Below, one piece after another: positions 21,201-26,471 of a stretch of DNA of 28,210 bases. The notes beneath the pieces are model-generated. The model saw nothing but the letters and a program-made list of their open reading frames with translations, was not told the DNA's origin and made no database searches. Made by a program: the position numbers and the translations under genes. The DNA is from a virus. How positions within the stretch are numbered: the first letter of the stretch is position 1; the number at the start of each line of letters is the position of its first letter. The stretch spans positions 1 to 28,210 of IMG/VR virus record IMGVR_UViG_3300020438_000209. One strand, 5' to 3'.

Positions 21201-24200
21201 GTTGATGTTCCTGGAGTAAATGTCTTATTAGAACCAGCAACACCTACACTAACCTTAAATGTATCGGCAGTTGCATCAGAAACTGTTAACCACGAATCAT
21301 CAGCAGGATCACTCGCTCTTGGATAACTATGCTCTGTAGCATTACTATCCATAGCACATGTGAATGTTAGAGAATCTCTAGCAATCTTAACTCTATCACC
21401 ATTAGAAAGACCATGAGCAGTCTTTGTAAATATCAACTCTCCATTTGCAGGAGTATATGCAGCATCAGTTGGTGCTAAGAAAGAACTACCAACTTTAGTA
21501 ATTTCCAATGCATTTTGATATGCTCTATCCTTTCTTCTCTGTACAGCATCATTAGCAATCGCATTACATACATGAGTAGTAGTATTGGTAGAAGGTGCAG
21601 AATCTAAAACCTGTATATCAAATGTAGTTGCAGTTACGTTAGATACTGGAATAAACTTACCACTAATAGGGTCAGTAGCACGAGGATATAACTTATCAGA
21701 TCCTTGACTATCTTCATCACAACGGAATGTTAATGATTCATCTACAACTTTAATAAGATCCTTATTCTCAAGACCATGAGCAGCAAGAGTAAATGTTAAT
21801 AATCCTGTTACTGGATTATATGCAGCAGCAGTTGGTGTTAAGTTAGTTGTACTTGCTCTTGGATATGCGTGAGTAGTAGCAAATGAATCCTGAGAACACT
21901 TAAACTTAAGAGATTCATCTGCTAACCTAATAGTTTGTCCTTTAGCAAATTTATGATCATTAACTGTTAACTGAATATCTCCCGTTGCAGGATCATATGT
22001 TGCATTAGTTACATCATGTGATACAGTAGGTGTCTTACCAACATTAATTGTAAATGTATCAGCAGTTGATGCTACAAGAGGAAGTATCTTTGCTCCAGCA
22101 GGATCACTAATACGAGGATATGAATGCTGTGTAGCATTTCCATCCATACCACAAGTAAAGTTTAATGCGTTGAAATCTATTCTGACTGCATCTTGTTCTG
22201 AAAGAACACCACCTGCAACAGCAGACACGTATGTATGAGTATAGTTACCGCCACTTGTTACAGCATTAGTTGCAGTACCACCAGCCCATGTATGAGCACC
22301 AGCAGTATTATCGTTTGCTTTACCAACAAATAAAGTTATTGTAGTTCCTGTAACCTGATCAATCCTGATCGCTTTATTATAAAATGGGTCAGATGATCTT
22401 GGATATGTATGGTTACTTCCATCACTGTCCTTAGCACATGTAAATGTCAAGGAGTTTGCTGCTATCCTTATACTTGTACCTTTCTTCAGTGTATGGTTAC
22501 CAATGGTTAGAACCATTACACCAGTAGCAGGATCATAAGTTGCTGTGGATACGTTATGAGTTGCAGCAGCAGTTGCACCAACATTAACTGTAAATGTATC
22601 AGTAGAAACATTAGATACTGTTAACCACTTACCACTTACATGATCACTTGCTCTAGGATATTTCTTTGTCTTACTAGCATCCATTGTACACTGAAGTGAC
22701 AATGAATCATCCTTAATTAGAACTCTCTGTCCATTAGTAAATCCATGACCAGCAATAGTCAATACCAACTTACCATCAGCAGGAGTATATGCAGCATTAG
22801 TAACTGTATGCTCACCTGCTTTCAACATTCCATGAGCAGCAGATGTTAAGACCATTTCTCCAGTCTCAGCATTATATGTTGCAGCAGTAGGAGTAAACTT
22901 CTGAACTGATGAACCAAGAACCATCCTTTCAACTGACTCAGCAGCAATCAAATTCTTATTAGCAAGAATCAGATTACGTGCATCACCATTTCTATCATTA
23001 ACCAATTCTGGTTGATCTGTAGCAATAGGATCATTAGCAGTAACCTTAGACTGTGTTAGACCATGTGTACCAAAGATGAATACATCTTCCTTACGCATGA
23101 CCTGAATGGCCATGTCCTTACAATAGTTAAATGCAGCAAGAGTTTCAGTCTTCTTCGCTGCTAGATCTACAACAGCACCTCTCTCGTAATAATCAGCAGC
23201 ATCCCATGTCTCAGCATTACCACCATAACCAGTGTTATCTGCAATAGCATCAATTGCTTTCTCTAGATCATCAATACACTTTGCTTTACCTGTAACAGTA
23301 GTATATCCACTTGAAGGTGTATATGAAGGGAAGTCAAGAAGCATTCTTTCATATGCTTCTGTTGCAATAAATGTCTTATTAGCAAGAATTAACGCACGAG
23401 CATCACCAAAACGACCTGTTACAAACTGCTTAGTTGCTGTCTGTGCATTATCACCCAACTCAATAGATGTTGAGTCAATAACTTTCTTAACAAATGTATT
23501 GTTAGGAATTACAGGGTTTGTTGGTCTTGTTGCACCAGTATTCAACTTACCATTAGTGAACATGGCAGGATCATAGTCAGCAACTGTCATGCCTTCTACA
23601 ACACCACTAGTATCACCAATGTTAACAATAGCACTGTTATTAGTTGTATCTACACCTGTACGTAAATATGTGAAGTTACGCATTGCAGCAAGTGCAAGAT
23701 CTTTAGCGTAATTGTAACCTTCTAAAGTCTCTGTTAATTCACCAGTAATATAAGATAAGTTATTACCAACATAATATGATTCAGCAGCCTGTATAGTATT
23801 AACATTACCACCAAGTCTTAAATCTTGTATTGCAGCATCAAGTAAATATCCAACGTCTCTACGGCACTTAGTAATAGTAATTGTTTCCTTTACCTTAAGT
23901 GCTGGATACTTAGCAAGAATTCTATCATATGCTTCATGTGCAATAAAATCTTTATTTGCTTCAATTCTATCAGCAGCATCAAGTGTCTTATTATTAATAG
24001 TTACACCAGAAGGGTTAAGAATATCTACTGTTGTAGTAAACTTCTTAAATCCACTTGGTTCTAGAGTTGCAAAGAACTCATTATTTCCACCAGCAGTTCT
24101 TGGATTTAACTTAACATATAGTTTATCATCTGTCTTAGCACCTATACGATATCCACCGATAGTTGCAGCAAGACGTTTGGTTGGATCAATTCCACCATCA

Positions 24201-25936
24201 TCCCCAAGATAAACCTTGGTGTTATTACTAGAATCATTTGATGCATATACATCAAGAGTATAATAAGACTGTCTCTTAGTATTTCCAGATGTTTCATCAA
24301 CTGTTTTAGGAGGAACAATATCAGTAAGATATCCACCTTTATCTTGTGCAAAGGAATAACCCTTATGACCTATAGCATGTAATGATGTATTACCGAAGTT
24401 ACTGTTAGAGTTAGTGATACTCATATCACCACCACTTTCCATTAGGAAGTGATCGGCAAAACCAACAGCGAAGATACTAACACACTGAATAAATGCGTCT
24501 TCAGAAGCACGAACGTGGAAGTTTCTCCAATCATCCTTCCAGAATGCATCACCCTTAGTATGGTAAGGTACTGTTGCAAATGCGTCTGTTAGAGATGCTT
24601 GATTGAACGTGTTTGTAAACTCATCATATCTGATGAATGCTCTATCGTCTTTCTGTAGTGATACACCAGTATACTGTGCAATAACAACTGACTTAAATCC
24701 AGTTGCTTTTAGACCATTAGCCCAGATACCACAAATACCCCATGTAGATCTGATGGAGCAGTTGAATACGTATGGAGATGCTGACTCAACAGAATCAACT
24801 TCTGCTTTAACTACAGCATTAGAATTTAATCCATTTGATGTGGTATAAGTTGTACCACTAACAAGGTTAGTAGAAGTACCTAACGCACTTACAGTACCAG
24901 GAATTTGGTAAGAAAATTTTCGCTTATCTACTAAATCAAGAGATGAAATTGCAAATGTGCCATCTATCTGATCATCTAAACCATTACTTTCAATAGCAAC
25001 GAACTGATTCTTAAAGTAACCATGATTAGTCTTAGTTGATACTTCAACAGTAATAGTTCCTGCTGGAGATGAATCAGTACACTTAATAGACTCAATCGCA
25101 CGAATATCTGATAGAGGACCAACAATTCTAGTCTCTTCAATTCTATCACTAAATTCGTTTGTATCATCAATTGTTGGTTGATACTGTGCGAATGCCTTAG
25201 CAACCTTCTGATAATATAGACCTAATTCTTCTTTATCTGCATACTCAAATACAGTTAGTTTGTGGTGAGAGAAATTAGGTACTGCTAAACTAGTCCATGC
25301 AGTTCCAGGACTATCAGCAGGAGCTGTCTGGTAATAAACCTTACCTACACCATCAGTTGTATCATATAATGGTGAAGTAGGTTCCAAGTCACCATCTCTG
25401 ATGGTAAACTGCCAGAAGTAACAACCACCAGTAACATTGAATATAGCAGATCTTGACTCTAATCTATCAGCAGGATCAGGGACATATAATGGATGAACAG
25501 AAGTTCTACGTAGATCATAACCAATAATAGAAGAACCACGAGGGATTATGACACCACCCTCAGTGTTATTAAACTTATACAGTATGTTATTAGGATCGGA
25601 CAGATCTAATATGGAATCATCATTCCACTCACTTAATGCTTGATCAAAATTAAACGTATCAATTCCAGTTGAAGTAGTAAGACCTGGTCTGTTATCAATA
25701 TAATGCTTACCAGGCATCACCATGACGGTGAATTGATCAAATCTATCGTTGTCTAATCCTGGAACATAAGAGAAACGTGAAATCTCTATGAATGCTCTCT
25801 GAAGCGACTTGAATGGTCTAACAGGTGAATTACCCCTATTATTCAATTCATCCGATGCGTTAAAGTCGTCAGGAGACACATACAAATACTTACCAGTCTT
25901 GGAACTAATAAGATTGTCAAGTCTTGTCAAAGCCAT
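9209..25936 (-). CDS. Giant virion structural protein, 5575 residues, modular fibre-like
   Basis: A single open frame of 16.7 kb without interruption. The N-terminal ~640 residues resemble the pectin-lyase-like right-handed helix region of cyanomyovirus structural proteins (SPVRPFKSLQRAFIEISR, FTVMVMPGKHYID, later STWGICGIWANGLKATGFKS). From about 646 come helical modules (typical: FIAAEAYERM, C-IDD, YGGND-TWD, HVAGEET, GHGLTQ). They are interrupted by 15 beta-type modules (typical: TYNPTTG, a GHGL turn, FTC--D, YPR-SDP, TFTVNVG) in three places (about 1012-2164, 2221-2318, 2703-3019). Short Cys-containing helical repeats flank the last array. The C-terminal third has fibre-like segments such as TFNEYITVNGG and GALTLNGTC, ending WWLMEL. 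No signal peptide or membrane segment is visible. Start: ATG 25936 after a late promoter. Role inferred: long tail or fibre-like virion component. Confidence 0.9.
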   Translation of the reverse strand: MALTRLDNLISSKTGKYLYVSPDDFNASDELNNRGNSPVRPFKSLQRAFIEISRFSYVPGLDNDRFDQFTVMVMPGKHYIDNRPGLTTSTGIDTFNFDQALSEWNDDSILDLSDPNNILYKFNNTEGGVIIPRGSSIIGYDLRRTSVHPLYVPDPADRLESRSAIFNVTGGCYFWQFTIRDGDLEPTSPLYDTTDGVGKVYYQTAPADSPGTAWTSLAVPNFSHHKLTVFEYADKEELGLYYQKVAKAFAQYQPTIDDTNEFSDRIEETRIVGPLSDIRAIESIKCTDSSPAGTITVEVSTKTNHGYFKNQFVAIESNGLDDQIDGTFAISSLDLVDKRKFSYQIPGTVSALGTSTNLVSGTTYTTSNGLNSNAVVKAEVDSVESASPYVFNCSIRSTWGICGIWANGLKATGFKSVVIAQYTGVSLQKDDRAFIRYDEFTNTFNQASLTDAFATVPYHTKGDAFWKDDWRNFHVRASEDAFIQCVSIFAVGFADHFLMESGGDMSITNSNSNFGNTSLHAIGHKGYSFAQDKGGYLTDIVPPKTVDETSGNTKRQSYYTLDVYASNDSSNNTKVYLGDDGGIDPTKRLAATIGGYRIGAKTDDKLYVKLNPRTAGGNNEFFATLEPSGFKKFTTTVDILNPSGVTINNKTLDAADRIEANKDFIAHEAYDRILAKYPALKVKETITITKCRRDVGYLLDAAIQDLRLGGNVNTIQAAESYYVGNNLSYITGELTETLEGYNYAKDLALAAMRNFTYLRTGVDTTNNSAIVNIGDTSGVVEGMTVADYDPAMFTNGKLNTGATRPTNPVIPNNTFVKKVIDSTSIELGDNAQTATKQFVTGRFGDARALILANKTFIATEAYERMLLDFPSYTPSSGYTTVTGKAKCIDDLEKAIDAIADNTGYGGNAETWDAADYYERGAVVDLAAKKTETLAAFNYCKDMAIQVMRKEDVFIFGTHGLTQSKVTANDPIATDQPELVNDRNGDARNLILANKNLIAAESVERMVLGSSVQKFTPTAATYNAETGEMVLTSAAHGMLKAGEHTVTNAAYTPADGKLVLTIAGHGFTNGQRVLIKDDSLSLQCTMDASKTKKYPRASDHVSGKWLTVSNVSTDTFTVNVGATAAATHNVSTATYDPATGVMVLTIGNHTLKKGTSIRIAANSLTFTCAKDSDGSNHTYPRSSDPFYNKAIRIDQVTGTTITLFVGKANDNTAGAHTWAGGTATNAVTSGGNYTHTYVSAVAGGVLSEQDAVRIDFNALNFTCGMDGNATQHSYPRISDPAGAKILPLVASTADTFTINVGKTPTVSHDVTNATYDPATGDIQLTVNDHKFAKGQTIRLADESLKFKCSQDSFATTHAYPRASTTNLTPTAAAYNPVTGLLTFTLAAHGLENKDLIKVVDESLTFRCDEDSQGSDKLYPRATDPISGKFIPVSNVTATTFDIQVLDSAPSTNTTTHVCNAIANDAVQRRKDRAYQNALEITKVGSSFLAPTDAAYTPANGELIFTKTAHGLSNGDRVKIARDSLTFTCAMDSNATEHSYPRASDPADDSWLTVSDATADTFKVSVGVAGSNKTFTPGTSTTYDPASGDLVLDIGADHGLSVNESVLIENGAVSFKCTMDGNDTAQAYPRNAKDKASGRSLSIKAVTGTSITVNVGNAGTNKYFKPSAASYNAATGVMVATVGQHGLRVGDDIVLKDNSLTFTCSKDNDATNHSYPRPGTDPKAGKSIEITAVSSSDHTATGATYDPLSGDLTVTSNGHGFNGPSVFTPTDAEYNPTTGIVKLTIAGHGLQNNEFIKIKDGALKFKCAKDGNVTTHAYPRSTDPASQRALTVTNVTTDTFDVKILDITPSTNTTVHQFVPALTTANSVTHGGDYVQIVDGSLTFKCELDGKTVPKQYPRAGFDYPSGRWLQITSKTTNTFTINVGKSSDTSVHEYAGATASGIKRQTGDITFNVGFDADANNQYTHAFVSAVNEAIQYLPQSAHTFDSAVGSSVKHEPAGAHTFKRSAANAIQKQSGTITVNVGASAAGNQYEHQFVAATDLTPEAGTSYNPTTGVMTITSTGHGMQSGDYIKIADGAVKFKCDEDSKATEHAYPRPSDPISNEWTQVTVADANNFTVQVLADVPSTNTTDHEFVSGVANSIKRAVVVGGGNYTHTFKSAKSDSVHKVFSVAGNRTYHNSDCIDDVVDLLEAIADNVAYGGNDKTWDAAYSYKTGNHVAGVKKTVSGASYDPATGDMSLTIGTHTHKVGERVRIPLGALTFRCSKDSNATPHSYPRVTDPIASFDPEIKSVTGTAITVNVGPANDNTAGVHQFDNASKQIIVGGEETETNIVFDHAKDMAGQVIKNQKVLVTGSHGLTQTYDTTITAATQTSTPEGKFGDAYNLLNSNAAFIAAEAYERMQLHYPTFLPPTGNKQDCIDDIKDFITEVSYNTGFGGNDRVWDMAQLYVTGAHVAGEETQTIEAFQDATQLAIQVMRNEKVLAIGNHGLTQTYDTTITGANETPINNKAADASILLTLNKQFIADIAQGRMLANNGGYTPPVGYSIADCNDDLKDIVDVLAHNIKHGGNDRVWDTANLYVGGAVQGGAIAETVEAINHLKDVAIQVVQNVAVTVGGHTALSQVNYPATNTGTGVDSTNPKCQDETSAITTLVTILTNAISTHSTLKDIVRTQSTYKCTTVESAISTLSTIVQNAITTPESLEGIYRTVSSATYNPTTGLMVLTVGSHSNKVGDKVHIKDGSIVFTCDKDSNATEHAYPRSTDPISKVDPTIAAVTPTTITVDVGMSVVSNFTPTNATYNPTTGDLTLTIGNHSLTTGTSIEIAEESLKFSCPAATGTHNYVSAVPGSLKDSSNNAYNITDADYTPTDGTLVLTTTAAGSVAVDDVVTIAGGGIKFTCDADDHATEHDYPRATDPVYNRTIKVIGKTGTTITLKVGKASETSESSYPRSNGSDYAYNTALPITAVDQSGGTITVNVNGGQGAISINSAHTFVSATSSAISVGGNFAHTYVRATSQVQIGGVGRTISSGGRCDNVRDTIDSLFKIVTDTISVPASLNVVTRNISNGPCQNVASAITSLFKLVTDTIGTQGNLSSIERTVSPTGLSTGNAVNATANTTNSYVYFTLPAGRYTSAYTPDVDDTITQDTGYPQCNSVSDTVRQYFANITTIIQTGVGTVTRTQPSSASSDLSARSTIWGLKDWTPGPTSGSNPHQLETGTPVRLVPRPRYNTTTNLYVEVDKRNVRLPNGFDTNTEYYVIAPGRNTKPENYSGTTTFNGSDQTKLMLASSKDNAAAGIYIHSAEVEAIHPDVEIDIYQFVLDDKYDLHQYSCELDTGAGAIQGGLVTDIPHIFDVPNASVAAHKVFFRKNEGGNLPIVGTSYQNDTDVADSNNRLRGDKFFYAKYHTAKVITIHKTHADAISGQNEINFVPLTAPNTYNFSIFADKRESPMKYDPSYDGNVGTTAKGKWYLNVKNESSNTQSILGRFHDTQYNDASGNNKTNDSWFERIDDSDRTANDRIYRLRYVIPKYLKSVRDPLNGFTIKMRKDETRKLLPQKIKLKQVTGNVTKAKFFNTSDSGNANEIIGYTDSEFTSNSIVKTNAAGENIFYDPYKKDTKGTKNYLRTIETYNNVSMSIQSGRYYTESSNQYLELTVFDHGITNVGLKNETFTTVKITTPQGNSTPPYYTASKTASTTANAITWSGNSSGSGYVHAVLNVPGTEIWHLILKGVSGDIKYSSTDNIRFTQGSVFADLLDYPDGGKSLVLKDLIKEGLPEYYYRQNGAKVYTVTPGDVITDADGKDFYVESVEDAGEIDDTFYVYDVQEIQRRIFDQQDGIFYITAIRGNISPYPTGAGNQKNFHNFKFSQPISKLYPLDYKNDPVWFKQIDPTANDPGQTYSAADNYVHGLVSVNDFKGSTTKESIVDFLATEALKNNNYAGTLKAQDGNSSAGSEDRKIPIAGDSTVVVDQRIYVELRRPSIARAGNHTFEYLGFGPGNYSTGFPAKQEVLLSATQDFYSQSKKQNGGLVFYTGLNSNGDLYIGNRKIDAITGEEVFLESANLVSSDDDDDKVGNLVTTFDTPVTFNEYITVNGGEDGDKTNTFNSPVTINVQPNVRDATLGEPNIGVLSALKVTSNLSSTKDDSTLDRTAMTKNRQTAGDIIIAGNRVAAGVFQFNQRGSNGSGQGYKIQTHVSGTTSSNITPDQGQTYDVSQVVSYGSAGAPITGDILLKGESVGGSGSLGWIYSNVYSTITGQIEKFIYNSTRTVTIQWKSGVTNANAINGESIIAGQELRLAGFTEQKLLGTWLINTGFTAGGNTCTFSIAAGDTISNGELIFNNTNTPNAVVKIANASWKEVGVLGSQTIRTDTQKIGEYKLGVNTVARAAHVDYADAFVSAATDPLANLDVVGTAWISGKTIENFAAHGTLAARTLTAQDHAFMVGGDSATANNAATFRVSTTNSGRVGINTTKDEMQSAFTTKGTSEFTDTATFQNDIAVNGGGAGSANHADITTTIEDGTATLFNQTGFVGLTSGTRPTQGLLVAGSARNIEIGNVTTASQNIKIGNTSTDSQITIGDSVDGSNSNKSRLTLGGAFASTESDSFVQIDTKALKIAGDTIIGTRRGLTDTTKFESPSGTVEFLSGNSATSTVAFATNASTLTIAGQGGTTTIRNNLVVDSTARFNASTTLCGGNASYSFIGYRAQAGSGIQVHTASTGLNPTKNVSLINVVVPASIATVTAEANQFDGGANEKWGGNTSTTGQRNFQGTPTGLPVADFPDLVGTNKYYLPLKVQPFTSAGVQYYNENDILLLDTVEQSGNHAEFVKVTRLVKINDPTGIWIEVERLPFGTLAPISTQHPDDVKIYKCNVQYDATWTTAAIDAAGTEDDVYLAEFGGNLVGQTTRGGNKPGDYVIISRTTTGDDGEIFELKTTLVQTAKTFSVKRDCDGTPITIFEVNSVTGDVTINGDQTYTGALTLNGTCSTPYTNSTTNKKLTITNGSGIKTFEVDTCTGDTVAGNTHGTVFMKSEEYGSSAVAHTKGDTVYVYSHDPLASNTSAANIPITVTAQALSPTDTSCTLNGYSTVATAADFPFQVGDYCAIFGSSFNKIEVVQITATPTVTGSAGSYVWTVPFTSNSTYTNGGRGSASNKIEGTVAQTWSSGTSFVRFANLVPDTQTGTTTHVQTTTLLRDIPAGTSTRAADATLKARTPNNLDTRLEIPLANADLIPPKYDRIHLVRIGEEWFTPDSVDGTLDAGNAVKMPKQYRNPNTVDTPPIKLYDGGKIKAHDDVDIYGGNLRLWGSDGITPIAVISNDDGHIGDGSFDDPKTGYTGLTVTGRGTFYGDLTLNYKSCVSTGTCTTTPKFKAYAISGKLEMGQSFYMTGDPKESPVPTTKTFTVDGLGSSTSVATGSKPFSIYQTGAIDSFGIEKYWTANGGRRQTYVEFDSTAGVGQQQGNPLAPNNNYIVNATSGSNMILYLPGDATSAIAQPQTGDMIRFIEVSGNLTYNTSLILRANKIGAIATAIQGDTVGTRIQPGSAAPAGSAWDSGELIIQTRNASFGLVFIGQYDLEGSANARQIPNALRGWWLMEL
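16400..17830 (-). repeat. Second beta-module array followed by further Cys-helix repeats
   Basis: Three beta-type modules (HAYPRSTDP, HDYPRATDP and a degenerate SSYPRSN copy) occupy about 16890-17830. They are flanked by short helical Cys repeats: three units on the left (RCDNVRDTIDSL, PCQNVASAITSL, QCNSVSDTV) continue the pattern seen in 17830-18040. The array begins at RTVSSA and ends at RTISSG, so both borders carry the same short motif. Confidence 0.7.
17830..18985 (-). repeat. End of helical module 3, modules 4 and 5, and two short Cys-helix repeats
   Basis: Modules 4 and 5 each have FIA, a C-x-DD motif, GGNDRVWD and a terminal GxH-LxQ stretch. Two units of about 38 residues follow, each with one cysteine and the pattern SAI-TL--I--NAI-T---L--I-RT. 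A 30-base perfect repeat (18451-18480 and 18844-18873) links the ends of modules 3 and 4. Confidence 0.7.
18985..19275 (-). repeat. Single beta-type module inserted inside helical module 3
   Basis: One full beta-type module (SGASYDPATGD, FRCSKDSN, HSYPRVTDP, TAITVNVG) lies between HVAG and GEETETN. These two motifs are contiguous in helical module 4 (HVAGEETQT). Confidence 0.75.
19447..22903 (-). repeat. Array of 11 beta-type modules in the giant gene
   Basis: About 1150 residues contain eleven occurrences of a YPR motif (for example HSYPRISDP, HAYPRSTDP, HAYPRPSDP), spaced roughly 80-130 residues apart. Most are preceded by a T-x-YNP-TG turn and F-x-C-x-x-D, and followed by a TFTVNVG-like strand. 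The copies have diverged in DNA but keep one cysteine per module. This is coding repetition, not a CRISPR array. Confidence 0.8.
22900..24000 (-). repeat. Helical repeat modules 1, 2 and the first part of 3 in the giant gene
   Basis: Protein-level repeats. Module 1 starts near residue 646 with FIAHEAYDRIL. Module 2 has LILANKTFIATEAYERML, then CIDDLEKAIDAIADN and GTHGLTQ. Module 3 begins with LILANKNLIAAESVERMV and is cut short by the beta-module array at about residue 1010. Confidence 0.75.
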
Positions 25937-25972
25937 ATTCTTCTACTGTAGATTGTTAGTCCGATCTCAGTA

Positions 25973-25980
25973 TATTTATA
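25973..25980 (-). promoter_or_regulatory. T4-type late promoter of the tail operon
   Basis: The minus strand reads TATAAATA, an exact match to the T4 late promoter octamer. It lies 36 bases upstream of the ATG of the giant gene, in the only gap between the tRNA cluster and the operon. Middle or early promoter boxes are not evident here. Confidence 0.78.
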
Positions 25981-26017
25981 CAAGTAAAAACGCTAGTATG
26001 ACTTCGGTTCTAAAAAA

Positions 26018-26089
26018 CTCCCAAGGCAGGATTTGAACCTGCGACCAATCGGTTAACAGCCGATAGCTCTGCCGCTGAGCTACTTGGGA
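26018..26089 (-). tRNA. tRNA-Asn(GTT)
   Basis: A full cloverleaf of 72 bases. The acceptor stem is TCCCAAG/CTTGGGA with discriminator G, the anticodon loop is CTGTTAA with anticodon GTT, and the T arm contains GGTTCAAATCC. CCA is not encoded. It is the last RNA of the cluster, followed by a run of six T. Confidence 0.95.
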
Positions 26090-26097
26090 TTGAAATA

Positions 26098-26171
26098 CGG
26101 GACAGATGGGATTTGAACCCACGACCTCTGCCGTGACAGGGCAGCGTTCTAAACCACTGAACTACTATCCC
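26098..26171 (-). tRNA. tRNA-Asp(GTC)
   Basis: A 74-base cloverleaf. The acceptor stem is GGGATAG/CTGTCCC (one T-G pair) with discriminator G. The anticodon stem is CTGCC/GGCAG, and the loop CTGTCAC gives anticodon GTC. The T arm has GGGTTCAAATCCC. CCA is not encoded. It is separated by eight bases from tRNA-Asn. Confidence 0.95.
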
Positions 26172-26179
26172 GTAAAGGG

Positions 26180-26402
26180 GCATTTCACCCCTATGAGTTA
26201 CTTGGGTTAGAAGGCTAACTTAACCCCCATCTCACCTTTGGGTCAAGCAAGGACGAGTTCACGGGTGCGAACTGGGCTTACTGGACGTGAGAATGCTACG
26301 ATGTTATTCGCAGCAGTGTTATCTGTTTTAGCAGATGTGTTTGCTTATCCAAGCAGGTTTTCAGTCATGTTCCTTATACCCCGTCAAAACCAGGGCACCC
26401 CC
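26180..26402 (-). other. tmRNA coding piece
   Basis: It starts with G1 at 26402 and the acceptor strand GGGGGTG. The D-like segment TGGTTTTGACGGGG follows, then hairpins TGCTT/AAGCA and ATCTG/CAGAT, the tag frame (26243-26311), and an H-type pseudoknot at 26196-26226. In the pseudoknot, stem one is GGGTTA/TAACCC and stem two pairs loop AGTTA with downstream TAACT. The 3' end is probably near the GGGG/CCCC hairpin at about 26175-26193. Confidence 0.75.
26243..26311 (-). other. tmRNA proteolysis-tag reading frame
   Basis: The frame starts at the resume codon GCG (26311) and ends at TGA (26245-26243), giving 22 residues: ANNIVAFSRPVSPV, then RTR, then ELVLA. The first nine residues match the pattern of cyanobacterial tags (ANNIV-F-R). 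The end differs from the PVAA ending I recall for marine cyanobacteria but is still nonpolar (VLA). Confidence 0.8.
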
Positions 26403-26406
26403 GTGA

Positions 26407-26471
26407 TGGAGGTGAGGGGAATTGAACCCCTGTCCGAGATGTAGGTGACATCACCTATCCTCAAAAGAGGA
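26407..26471 (-). other. tmRNA acceptor piece
   Basis: It contains the hairpin ATCCTC-TTTT-GAGGAT (whose first base is the tRNA-Thr discriminator), the hairpin AGGTG-ATGT-CACCT, the T arm, the 3' acceptor strand CACCTCC and discriminator A at 26407. The 5' end should be set by cleavage after tRNA-Thr. Confidence 0.8.

Larger units (their letters stand above)
26180..26471 (-). ncRNA. ssrA: Permuted two-piece tmRNA (ssrA) precursor
   Basis: tmRNA frees stalled ribosomes and tags the nascent peptide for proteolysis. Here the gene order is permuted: the 3' (acceptor) part precedes the 5' (coding) part, as in marine cyanobacteria. The T arm reads CGGACAGGGGTTCAATTCCCC, followed by CACCTCCA. After only four bases (26403-26406) comes GGGGGTGCCCTGGTTTTGACGG, the tmRNA 5' signature. 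GGGGGTG and CACCTCC pair over seven positions, including the G3-U70 wobble that alanyl-tRNA synthetase reads. The tag frame begins ANNIVAFSR, strongly resembling cyanobacterial tags. A pseudoknot follows the tag stop. CCA is not encoded. The 5' border abuts tRNA-Thr; the 3' border near 26180 is an estimate. Confidence 0.92.

Noticed and set aside
16400-22903. Regularly spaced similar segments that might suggest a CRISPR array
   Set aside because: The units are about 80-130 codons long, diverged in DNA and conserved as protein modules in one long frame.
26238-26444. Plus-strand open frame of 68 codons
   Set aside because: It is the complement of the tmRNA, with no ribosome site. The conserved RNA signatures on the minus strand explain the sequence.
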